Below are positions 41,149 to 48,397 of a stretch of DNA of 64,000 nucleotides, piece by piece. The stretch comes from Enterococcus columbae (lineage in GTDB: Bacteria > Bacillota > Bacilli > Lactobacillales > Enterococcaceae). The stretch's first letter is position 1. Every line of letters begins with the position of its first letter. Where the stretch lies: positions 51,918 through 115,917 of the forward strand of contig DYWZ01000059.1 of NCBI GenBank assembly GCA_020742395.1, read 5' to 3'. Below the pieces are notes generated by a model that worked only from the letters and a program-made list of their open reading frames with translations, searched no databases and had not been told where the DNA came from. Position numbers and translations under genes: made by a program.

Positions 41149-42036
41149 TTAAACTATTACTGTTAAGCTTGCTGCAAAAATAATCAAAATCAAACCTAAA
41201 ATGGTTACAGTCATTTCTTTTTTCGTTTTGCTTTGTTTTAAGAAATAAATTCCTGTTAGTGTAGCCAATACTACTGAAGTTTGGGAAAGAATAAAACCAG
41301 TAGCTAGACCATTCATATCAGGTTGTGCAGAAATCAAATAAGTTAAAGCTGCAAAAGCAAAGAAAAAGCCTGAAAAAATTTGTTTATAAGAAACTACCTG
41401 AACCAAAGCTAGTGGTTCTTTAGATTTAAAGTGATGGTAAAAGTCATAGATAATTGCTACAATGACCATCCCAATCGCTTGTGGTAGAAAAGCTTGCATA
41501 CCTGTTAAATTGGTAGCTTGTGGTGCTGCTGAATAGGCCCAATAACCAATCTCACCTATCGCTAAAATAAATACTGCTTTTTTTAGATGGGCTTGATGTT
41601 CGTTAGTCTGATGCTCGCTCCAAACGGTCATCCAAGCACCTAGAATAATTAAAATCAAAGCAAGTACGCCGATCAATTTATCCATAGCAGTCGGCCAATT
41701 ATCTAAAGCAATCACACCCCATAATGAAGCTCCTAATAATTGAAAAGCTGTCGTAATTGGCATGACTCTTGAAGAACCAATTAAAGTGAAACAATAAAAA
41801 GTCAATATTTGTGCACTTGCCCAACCAACACCTGATAAAATCGCAAAAATAAGATCATGGCCTGCCGGCAAGGCAATATTTTGAACGAAATTAAAAACAA
41901 TGGCAAAAAGAAGTGTCCCTAAAGTAGTACCTAAAATCTGATTACTTGGACGACCACCAAACTTGGAAGCAATTGTCGGGAAAAAGCCCCAACCAATTAA
42001 TGGCCCTAGTCCGATTAATAAGGCTAATGTATTCAT
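41149..42036 (-). CDS. rbsU: Ribose uptake protein RbsU (GRP/DMT superfamily)
   Basis: A 295-residue membrane protein with ten predicted helices and the glucose/ribose porter (GRP) N-terminus LLIGLGPLIGWGFFPTIASKFGG. The family imports sugars, probably by proton symport. Ribose is inferred from the operon (rbsR-rbsK-rbsD-rbsU), an arrangement used by lactobacilli and enterococci in place of the ABC transporter. It follows rbsD by 32 bases and ends the operon. Confidence 0.92.
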   Translation of the reverse strand: MNTLALLIGLGPLIGWGFFPTIASKFGGRPSNQILGTTLGTLLFAIVFNFVQNIALPAGHDLIFAILSGVGWASAQILTFYCFTLIGSSRVMPITTAFQLLGASLWGVIALDNWPTAMDKLIGVLALILIILGAWMTVWSEHQTNEHQAHLKKAVFILAIGEIGYWAYSAAPQATNLTGMQAFLPQAIGMVIVAIIYDFYHHFKSKEPLALVQVVSYKQIFSGFFFAFAALTYLISAQPDMNGLATGFILSQTSVVLATLTGIYFLKQSKTKKEMTVTILGLILIIFAASLTVIV

Positions 42037-42068
42037 ATGATTATCTCTCCCTATTTTGATTCATTATT

Positions 42069-42464
42069 TTAAAAAACAACGCCACTTTCTAATAAAATAT
42101 TGGCATATGGGGTCATTTCACCAGTTCTAATAAAAGCGTGGCATCGATTCAAATCTTGCTTCATTTGACTGTGTGGAATAAATTCAATCTCAGTTTCTGG
42201 CATCAATTCTTTAATTTTTGTCAACATATCTGGATTATAGATTTTGATTTCATCAGCTAAATAAATTTTTTGAACTGCTAATTCAGTTAAAACATTGTCT
42301 AAAACATCAATAAAACTTGGTAATCCCTTTGTAACGGCTAAATCAATCTTTTCTGTATTCATTGGTACCGGCATACCAGCATCGCCAATTGCTAATAGAT
42401 CAAAATGCCCCATTTGTGCAATCACTCTCGAAATATCTGAATTAATCACTGTTGATTTTTTCAT
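42069..42464 (-). CDS. rbsD: D-ribose pyranase
   Basis: A 131-residue enzyme that converts beta-ribopyranose to ribofuranose, the form phosphorylated by ribokinase. Typical motifs are [27 protein letters not shown] (catalytic His20 and Asp28 region; positions 8-34) and the C-terminal [19 protein letters not shown]. It starts three bases after rbsK ends. Confidence 0.96.
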   Translation of the reverse strand: MKKSTVINSDISRVIAQMGHFDLLAIGDAGMPVPMNTEKIDLAVTKGLPSFIDVLDNVLTELAVQKIYLADEIKIYNPDMLTKIKELMPETEIEFIPHSQMKQDLNRCHAFIRTGEMTPYANILLESGVVF

Positions 42465-42467
42465 TGT

Positions 42468-43385
42468 TTAATCCTCCATTGTTTTCATTTCATGTAAATA
42501 AGGAATAGATGGCTGTGCACCAAAACGTTGTACCGTAAGTGAGGAAGCTTGATTACCATAAGCAATCGCTTCTTTTAAATTACTCAAATCTTTTTTCAAT
42601 ACACTACTTAAGGCACCAATAAAGGTATCCCCTGCTGCAGTAGTATCTTTAGCCTCTACCTTATAAGCAGGCACAATGCCGCTTTGGCTATTAAAATCGT
42701 AATAAGCACCTTTACTGCCAACTGTGATAATGACTCCTTCAATCCCTAAATCATGTAACTTGCTAGCTGCTTTTTGCATACTTAATTCATCAGTAATTTT
42801 GATTCCGGTTAAGATTTCAGTTTCTGTTTCATTAGGAATGATAATATCTGTCAAACGTAATAATGCTTCAGGAACTTTATTCATAGCAGGAGCAGGATTT
42901 AAAATTGTTTTGACTCCAGATTGTTTAGCAATCTCAAAAGCTGTAATCGTACTAGCTAAATCACTTTCAAATTGGGCAATAATAAAATCACTAGCTTCGA
43001 TAATCTTTTGATTTGCTTTTACATGTTCAGGAGTAAAGGCATTATTGGCTCCTGCATGAATCATAATACTATTTTGACCTAAATCATCGACCATAATGTA
43101 AGCTTGTCCAGTAGCTTCACCTTTTAAATTAGCTACCGCACTAAGATCAATTGTCTCTTCTGCTAATAATTCACGCATTAATTTACCCGCTTCATCTTCA
43201 CCAACTGCCCCAATGAAATAAGTTTTTGCACCTAATCTTTTAGCGGCAACAGCTTGGTTGGCACCTTTACCACCACCAGCAGAAAAAATTTCTTTCGTAT
43301 GCATGGTTTCGCCAACTTGCGGCATATGTGTTAAACGAATGGTTCGATCAAGATTAATACTACCAATAATTGTAATCGTGTTCAT
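42468..43385 (-). CDS. rbsK: Ribokinase
   Basis: A 305-residue PfkB-family kinase that phosphorylates ribose at O5. It has GSINLDRTIRL (about 8-18), GGGKGANQAVAAKRLGA (about 37-53), NPAPAMNK, and the catalytic-base/anion-hole motif DTTAAGDTFIGAL (about 246-258). The start is ATG 43385 after AAGGGTG; the frame upstream is not used. It is first of the rbsKDU segment, with two AAAACGTTTT palindromes upstream between it and rbsR. Confidence 0.96.
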   Translation of the reverse strand: MNTITIIGSINLDRTIRLTHMPQVGETMHTKEIFSAGGGKGANQAVAAKRLGAKTYFIGAVGEDEAGKLMRELLAEETIDLSAVANLKGEATGQAYIMVDDLGQNSIMIHAGANNAFTPEHVKANQKIIEASDFIIAQFESDLASTITAFEIAKQSGVKTILNPAPAMNKVPEALLRLTDIIIPNETETEILTGIKITDELSMQKAASKLHDLGIEGVIITVGSKGAYYDFNSQSGIVPAYKVEAKDTTAAGDTFIGALSSVLKKDLSNLKEAIAYGNQASSLTVQRFGAQPSIPYLHEMKTMED

Positions 43386-43434
43386 GTAAAGCACCCTTTC
43401 CTTAGTCTTCATTTATTCGGATATCCTCTAAAAA

Positions 43435-43461
43435 TTAAAACGTTTTATTAAAACGTTTTAA
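43435..43461. promoter_or_regulatory. Double palindromic operator for RbsR upstream of rbsK
   Basis: Two AAAACGTTTT palindromes (43437-43446 and 43450-43459) are spaced 13 bases apart and sit between rbsR and rbsK. The central CG and dyad symmetry are typical for LacI-family operators. RbsR from the adjacent gene is the likely ligand; CcpA could also bind. Position indicates control of rbsKDU separately from rbsR. Confidence 0.72.
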
Positions 43462-43496
43462 TAAGCTTACAAAAAAAATATAGCACACTTTGAAAG

Positions 43497-44486
43497 CTAT
43501 TTCAAGTGTGCCGTAGAATGTCGTTTGATTAACTTCACAGGTAGCATAATCTTAGATAAAGGCCGGTTAGCGTCATTAATTCGTAATAATAATTGATCAG
43601 CCGCCTTTTCACCTAACTCATAAATGGGTTGTGCAATAGTAGTAATACTTGGTGTTACGTATTCAGTCATCGGTGAATTATCATAACCAATAATACTATA
43701 ATCTTGCGGAATTATTTTACCACGACTTTTTAAATGATGACTCAATCCCAGAGCAATCTCGTCATTAAGTGCAAAAATGGCTGTACAATCTAAAGAAAGA
43801 ATTTGCTCAGCCGCTTTAATGCCTCCTTCTTTGGTAAGTGGTTGATCAATGAAAATATAATCTTCATATACTTTTTGAAAACCAGTTATCCTAGTTTGAA
43901 TATTGGTAGGCGCGTCTTTAGGACCAACAACTGCCACTTTTTGATGCCCTAATTCTAATAAATGATTGCCTGCTAAAATACCACCAAAATAATCATCGGT
44001 TAGAATTTCATCGCTATTGCCTTCTGCTTTTTTCTGATCTAATACAATAAATGGAACTTGATTTTTGGTTAGTTGTTCATGAATTACCTGATTAGAAATA
44101 GTTGAACTAGCAATGATAAAGCCATCCACTCCTCGTCGAATCATTTCTACAAGGTATTCACTTTCTTTTTGCACACTAAAATCAGCATCACATAGCATCA
44201 TCATATATTGCTCTTTTGCTAATCTATTTTCAATTCCTTTTACTAATAAAGAAAAAAACGGATTAACAATATCTGGTACCATCACCCCCATTGTCTTACT
44301 CTTTTTTACTACCATACGTTGGGCAAAATAATCTGGTTGATAGTCTAATGCTTCTTTAGTTGCCATTACTTTCTCAACTGTTTTGGCACTAAATTTTTCA
44401 CCATTACCATTTAATATCTGTGAAACTGTCGCAATCGAAACACCTGATTTGGCTGCAACTTCTTTAATTGTCACTTTTTTCTTCAT
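43497..44486 (-). CDS. rbsR: LacI-family transcriptional repressor of the ribose operon
   Basis: A 329-residue regulator. The N-terminal helix-turn-helix is VTIKEVAAKSGVSIATVSQI (about 4-23) with the hinge helix ending near residue 60. The sugar-binding domain includes MVPDIVNPFFSLL and IIGYDNSPMTEYVTPSITTI. Its location directly upstream of rbsK and the shared operator palindromes support a ribose-responsive repressor. A truncated paralogue lies at the other end of the operon. Confidence 0.92.
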   Translation of the reverse strand: MKKKVTIKEVAAKSGVSIATVSQILNGNGEKFSAKTVEKVMATKEALDYQPDYFAQRMVVKKSKTMGVMVPDIVNPFFSLLVKGIENRLAKEQYMMMLCDADFSVQKESEYLVEMIRRGVDGFIIASSTISNQVIHEQLTKNQVPFIVLDQKKAEGNSDEILTDDYFGGILAGNHLLELGHQKVAVVGPKDAPTNIQTRITGFQKVYEDYIFIDQPLTKEGGIKAAEQILSLDCTAIFALNDEIALGLSHHLKSRGKIIPQDYSIIGYDNSPMTEYVTPSITTIAQPIYELGEKAADQLLLRINDANRPLSKIMLPVKLIKRHSTAHLK

Positions 44487-44575
44487 GAAAATTCCCCATT
44501 TATATCACTAACAGTCTAAATATATGTAATCTTACGTTAAATTAATATGTAACAAATCATCACCAATACTGTACT

Positions 44576-45022
44576 TTACCGTACAGATTGATATTGCATA
44601 GTGTAATAATCATCGTGAATCGTTTTCCCTTCAACTTTTTCTATACAAACAAAGCCTAAACGCTGATAAAAAGCCAAAGCACTTGTATTATTGGCTAAAC
44701 ATTTTAAAGTTAATGGTTTAGTAAAGTGATTAATCGCATAATTTATCAACGCCTGGCCCGCACCTTTTCTAAAAAAAGCGGGATCAATAAATAAAAGGTG
44801 AATAAACGTGTCCGGACGATAGTAACTCAAAAAGCCAATAATTTGTTGCTGAAAAAGACAAACATAGACTTCTTCATCAACAATATCTCGCTGTGAATCG
44901 GTTATTTGTAGCTGCTCTTTTGGTAAAAAACTCTCACTTGCTAGTCATGATTCATAATAGATTGAAGCAATCCGCTCCATATCTTTTAATTGTGCTTTAC
45001 GAATTTGTAATAACTTTTCCAA
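44576..45022 (-). pseudogene. GNAT acetyltransferase interrupted by a TGA codon
   Basis: A 149-codon frame begins with TTG 45022, eight bases after GGAG. It reads EKLLQIRKAQLKDMERIASIYYES, stop, LASESFLPKEQ and on through the complete GNAT core: IIGFLSYYRPD, HLLFIDPAFFRKGAGQALI (acetyl-CoA binding), NTSALAFYQRLGF. The stop is TGA at 44945-44947 (codon 26). A Trp codon there would restore the gene, and Trp or another aromatic is common near this position. The rest is undamaged, so the mutation is recent or is a sequencing error. The shortened 84-residue product from 44830 would lack the first strands. Confidence 0.8.
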
Positions 45023-45091
45023 TAAAGTAACTCCTAAAAAAGCAAGCGACACCAATATATGCTAGTATCGCTTGCTTGTTTTACATTAAAA

Positions 45092-45634
45092 TTAAATATG
45101 GTCAACTTGTTCAAAATCAAGTTCTGTACTTGTTTCACGACCAAACATATCGATATTTACTTTTAATTTTTGTTTTTCTAAGTCCACTTCAGCAACTTGA
45201 CCTTCAAGACCCGCAAAAGCTCCTTCAATAATTTTAACAGTATCACCTACTGCAACTTCTAATTCAACCGTACGTGTACTCATACCTAATGAACGTAAAA
45301 TTGAATTAATTTCTTCAGGTAAAAGTGGGGCCGGTTTGCTTCCTGCTCCATGTGAACCCACAAAGCCAGTAACACCAGGTGTATTACGTACTACATACCA
45401 AGACTCATCAGTCATAACCATCTCTACTAAAACATACCCTGGAAAAGTTTTATGAACAATCTCTTTTTCCTTACCGTTTTTAACCTCAGTTTCTCTTTCT
45501 TCAGGAACTACTACACGAAAAATATAGTCACCCATACGCATACTTTGTGCACGAGATTCAATATTTGCTTTTACTTTGTTTTCATAACCTGAATATGTAT
45601 GTAATACATACCATTGTTTTTCAAATGATTCCAT
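45092..45634 (-). CDS. nusG: Transcription termination/antitermination protein NusG
   Basis: A 180-residue elongation factor. The NGN domain starts KQWYVLHTYSGYENKVKANI (about 6-25), with VPEERETEVKNGK and FPGYVLVEM. The C-terminal KOW domain has VGDTVKIIEGAFAGLEGQV (about 127-145). ATG 45634 follows AGGAGCG; the longer frame is discarded. An extended -10 (TGC-TATACT, 45743-45748) and a hairpin separate it from secE, so it has its own promoter. Confidence 0.96.
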   Translation of the reverse strand: MESFEKQWYVLHTYSGYENKVKANIESRAQSMRMGDYIFRVVVPEERETEVKNGKEKEIVHKTFPGYVLVEMVMTDESWYVVRNTPGVTGFVGSHGAGSKPAPLLPEEINSILRSLGMSTRTVELEVAVGDTVKIIEGAFAGLEGQVAEVDLEKQKLKVNIDMFGRETSTELDFEQVDHI

Positions 45635-45742
45635 AATGAACGCTCCTATTTTCATAAATTGATTAATTGCAGCTAGATGAATAGCAAAAATTTAACCGAA
45701 TAAAAAAAACCTCAGTCAGCCCGAAGTTTACTTTTCAAGGCT

Positions 45743-45748
45743 AGTATA
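45743..45748 (-). promoter_or_regulatory. Extended -10 element for nusG
   Basis: Minus-strand TGC-TATACT about 110 bases before the nusG start, with no strong -35; the TG extension could compensate. Confidence 0.45.
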
Positions 45749-45796
45749 GCAAAAAAATTTAGGTATTACCATAGATTCGATAGAAAATCCCCAAAT

Positions 45797-45839
45797 TAAA
45801 AGCACCTACTCATCAAAAAGTGATGAATAGATGCTTTTA
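45797..45839 (-). terminator. Hairpin between secE and nusG
   Basis: A 19-base stem (two G-U/mismatch positions) of TAAAAGCATCTATTCATCA with its complement around a five-base loop, starting five bases after the secE stop. The following T tract is weak (TTTTAATTT), so partial termination or mRNA processing is likely. Confidence 0.65.
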
Positions 45840-45843
45840 TTGC

Positions 45844-46014
45844 CTATTTTAAAATTAAGCCAAAAACTTTTTGAATCGCTGTATCCATAATGAAAAACAT
45901 GACTGCAAAGATAATTGAAGTCTCAATAACAACAACTGTATCTTTTCTCAATTGTTGTTTAGTTGGCCATGTTACTTTTTTCATTTCATCAACGACACTA
46001 CATAAAAATTTCAT
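45844..46014 (-). CDS. secE: Preprotein translocase subunit SecE
   Basis: A 56-residue single-span SecE. The amphipathic motif VVDEMKKVTWPTKQQLRKDT (about 7-26) is followed by the membrane helix VVVIETSIIFAVMFFIMDTA (about 27-46) and an outside tail. It completes the SecYEG channel. It is small and easily missed. The order rpmG-secE-nusG is the standard one. ATG 46014 follows AAAGGAGTCAAC. Confidence 0.93.
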   Translation of the reverse strand: MKFLCSVVDEMKKVTWPTKQQLRKDTVVVIETSIIFAVMFFIMDTAIQKVFGLILK

Positions 46015-46028
46015 GATGTTGACTCCTT

Positions 46029-46184
46029 TTATTTGGTTTCTTTATGCAACGTATATTGATTACAATATTTACAAAATTTATTTACTTCTAAGCGTTTGTC
46101 ATGACTTTTATTGGCACTTACCGCTTTTGTGTAATTTCGTGAACCACAAACTGAGCAAGCCAATGCTGCTTTTTTAACTGCCAT
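46029..46184 (-). CDS. rpmG: 50S ribosomal protein L33
   Basis: A 51-residue L33 with both zinc-binding CxxC pairs (CSVCG at 10-13 and CKYC at 38-41), so it is the zinc-containing (C+) form. The N-terminus [17 protein letters not shown] is typical of the copy linked to secE. ATG 46184 has AAAGGAGCGGCGAAG. A palindromic repeat unit (cluster C) ends a few bases upstream of this ribosome binding site. Confidence 0.94.
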   Translation of the reverse strand: MAVKKAALACSVCGSRNYTKAVSANKSHDKRLEVNKFCKYCNQYTLHKETK

Positions 46185-46199
46185 CTTCGCCGCTCCTTT

Positions 46200-46345
46200 C
46201 TACAGAGGCCATGTGTTGAGCGCTTTGATACGAGTAAATAAGTTCCAAGTGGATGGAAAAATCCACCACGTTTTAAGATTTTTTCAGCAACTTGGCTTAT
46301 TTACCGAGTATCAGCTCAAACACATGCCGTTTATCCAGAGGCTAT
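46200..46345. repeat. Cluster C: single palindromic repeat unit
   Basis: A unit of about 133 bases between GAGGCCAT (46205) and GAGGCTAT (46338). Arms CATGTGTTGAGC...GATACGAGTAAATAAG and their complement CTTATTTACCGAGTATC-AGCTC...ACACATG pair extensively. The inner loop holds CCAAGT/ACTTGG and a small TGGA/TCCA hairpin. The TAAATAAG / CTTATTTAC(C)GA stretch is shared with cluster A unit 2 and cluster B unit 1. It sits directly upstream of rpmG. An open reading frame over it is an artefact of the palindrome. Confidence 0.85.
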
Positions 46346-46479
46346 ACGCCAAGCATTCTAATTTAAACAATAAGCGAAATCTATACAACAGATAAATTAC
46401 CATGCTTTTTTAGAACTGTCAAACATTCCTTTAGCTACATCTAAAAAATCTTCTCAATAGTCACCTAGGCTCATCAGTA

Positions 46480-47121
46480 TTATTTGGTCTCAGATAGGTT
46501 TTCAACATCGACCACTTTAAAGTGTTTGCTTTCTAAAGCTGCAATAATTTTTTCACACATCTCTTGATCAACTTCTTTTGGTAAAGTGACCAATGTTCTA
46601 CGGACAAATTGTTCATTATCTAAATCTAATGTAATACAGCTTGCAATACTTGTATATTTAGAAATAATTTTACCAATGATTGCAAATTCTCCACGTTTAC
46701 CTGGTGAAGCAATCGTTAAAACATAGCTTCCTTGATTGATATTCCATGATTGTGATAACATGTTAAGCAATGAACTATGGGTTAAAATTCCATAAAACTG
46801 ATTACGTTCATCTAATACAGCAATATAAGGTAATTCTTTAATTGTGAAAAATACTTTGAAGAATGAAGAATCCAAATAGATAAATTTTGTTGCGTTTTTC
46901 AAAAGATAGGTAACTGGCAATTCTAAATCTCCACCATTGGCAATATGTCGGTAAATATGCATTTTGTAAATATTGCCACGAAAAATACGACCAGTCTCAT
47001 CTAAAATAGGCACACAACGAAAACCAGACTCTTCTAGAATTGCTAAAGCTTCTTTTAGAGTATTAGTTTCTTTTACTGTTGTTAAATTCTCCTTTTTATA
47101 AACCATTGATTTTAATAACAT
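46480..47121 (-). CDS. CBS-domain protein with C-terminal ACT-like domain (possible c-di-AMP-binding CbpA type)
   Basis: A 213-residue cytoplasmic protein. Two CBS repeats occupy about residues 1-60 (ALAILEESGFRCVPILDETG) and 70-125 (KVFFTIKELPYIAVLDERNQFYG), and an ACT-like segment about 135-205 (YVLTIASPGKRGEFAIIGKII). The same layout is found in the Listeria CbpA type of c-di-AMP-binding protein; ligand binding here is inferred only from architecture. It is transcribed alone leftward and is divergent from the lipid kinase. Confidence 0.82.
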   Translation of the reverse strand: MLLKSMVYKKENLTTVKETNTLKEALAILEESGFRCVPILDETGRIFRGNIYKMHIYRHIANGGDLELPVTYLLKNATKFIYLDSSFFKVFFTIKELPYIAVLDERNQFYGILTHSSLLNMLSQSWNINQGSYVLTIASPGKRGEFAIIGKIISKYTSIASCITLDLDNEQFVRRTLVTLPKEVDQEMCEKIIAALESKHFKVVDVENLSETK

Positions 47122-47292
47122 AGCAAATCACCCAATCTTTCCTTTAATCTCATTTTTATCTTAACATAGATTCCTTTAAATGAATATAAAAAGCCATAGT
47201 TTTTAATAATTTCTCTTTAAAAATCAAACGTAATTTTAAACGATTATAAATACATTTTATAGTAAATTTGCAAAAAATATTTGCACATCTGT

Positions 47293-47320
47293 TTGTCAAA
47301 AATTAGTTGCATGCTATAAT
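47293..47320 (+). promoter_or_regulatory. Promoter of the lipid kinase gene
   Basis: TTGTCA (47293-47298), 16 bases, TATAAT (47315-47320) with TGC before the -10, about 38 bases upstream of the start codon. Confidence 0.7.
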
Positions 47321-47358
47321 AAGCAAGATAAAAAAAATGGAGTGTTTATTTAGTAGTT

Positions 47359-48321
47359 ATGGAAATATTTTATCATGTATTAATTAATCCTAATTCCGGT
47401 GGCGGAAATGGTCGATTAGTTGGGGAAAAGATTGTCAATTATCTTAAAGAACACCAACTGTCCTATGAGGTTTGTTTTACCGGCTATCCTGATCACGAAA
47501 GACAACTAGTTAGAGAATTAGCCAAACATACCTTACAACCTTACCCAATGCCAAATGACAAAAACGAACCTTATCCACTTCTGTTAATTATTGGTGGTGA
47601 TGGAACTATTCATCAGGTCATTAATGAACTCTATCGTTTGAAAAAACAATATCCTATTGCCTATATTCCTGCTGGATCAGGAAATGATTTTGCTCGTGCA
47701 TTGAATTTACCCAAAGATCCTCTTGCTATTATGGAACATATTAGTCAAAAAAATGAACCAACCGTGTGCAATCTTTTACATTACCATGAGGCAATTTATG
47801 ATGAAGAAGGTTTAGTGTTAAACAATATAGGAATTGGGCTAGATGCGGCTATTGTCTACGAAACGAATCATTCAAAAGTTAAAAACATTTTACAAAAATT
47901 TAATTTGCTATCATTTTCCTATTTATCAGCTGTTATTCAAACATTATTTAAACAAAAGAGTTTTCCCATTTTAGTAGAAGCAAACGGTAAAACCTATAAT
48001 TTCAAAAAGGCCTATTTATGTACTACTTCTAATCATCCCTATTTTGGTGGAGGAACTCCGATTGCACCTAAGGCATCCGTTTTTCAGAAAAAAATTGATT
48101 TAATTATTATTGAAAAAACGTCGATGTTTTTAGTGCCTTGGATTGCTTTTAAAATTTTTACCAAGAAGCATTTAGAGGCCAAATTCTGTCATTACATTCA
48201 AGCAAATAAGATTAAAATCGTATCCACTGTTACACAACACGGGCAAGCTGATGGTGAAGAACTAGGTGAACGTTCTTACGATATTACTTTTGATTTGGCT
48301 GAACAGGCCTTTTGGATATAA
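47359..48321 (+). CDS. Diacylglycerol/lipid kinase family protein (YegS/DgkB-like)
   Basis: A 320-residue DAG-kinase catalytic-domain protein. It has INPNSGGGNG (about 9-18), the nucleotide-binding IIGGDGTIHQVINEL (about 77-91), PAGSGNDFARALNLP (about 107-121) and the late QADGEE motif (about 297). Members phosphorylate diacylglycerol, feeding lipoteichoic-acid lipid recycling, or other lipids. The ribosome binding site is weak (GGAGTG is 17 bases away), but the start codon is fixed by the conserved N-terminus. Confidence 0.9.
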   Translation: MEIFYHVLINPNSGGGNGRLVGEKIVNYLKEHQLSYEVCFTGYPDHERQLVRELAKHTLQPYPMPNDKNEPYPLLLIIGGDGTIHQVINELYRLKKQYPIAYIPAGSGNDFARALNLPKDPLAIMEHISQKNEPTVCNLLHYHEAIYDEEGLVLNNIGIGLDAAIVYETNHSKVKNILQKFNLLSFSYLSAVIQTLFKQKSFPILVEANGKTYNFKKAYLCTTSNHPYFGGGTPIAPKASVFQKKIDLIIIEKTSMFLVPWIAFKIFTKKHLEAKFCHYIQANKIKIVSTVTQHGQADGEELGERSYDITFDLAEQAFWI

Positions 48322-48337
48322 GTCATAAATCTAATTA

Positions 48338-48386
48338 GAAAAGCTCAAGAATCGACCGTCATACTGGCCAGTTCTTGAGCTTATTT
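48338..48386. terminator. Bidirectional terminator between lipid kinase and asnB
   Basis: An 11-base stem AAGCTCAAGAA / TTCTTGAGCTT with a 20-base loop between two convergent genes. Confidence 0.85.
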
Positions 48387-48397
48387 GTTTATGAAAT

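Noticed and set aside
46213..46395. Rightward 60-residue ORF
   Set aside because: It lies wholly on palindromic repeat cluster C, has no ribosome binding site, and its composition is a by-product of the repeat.
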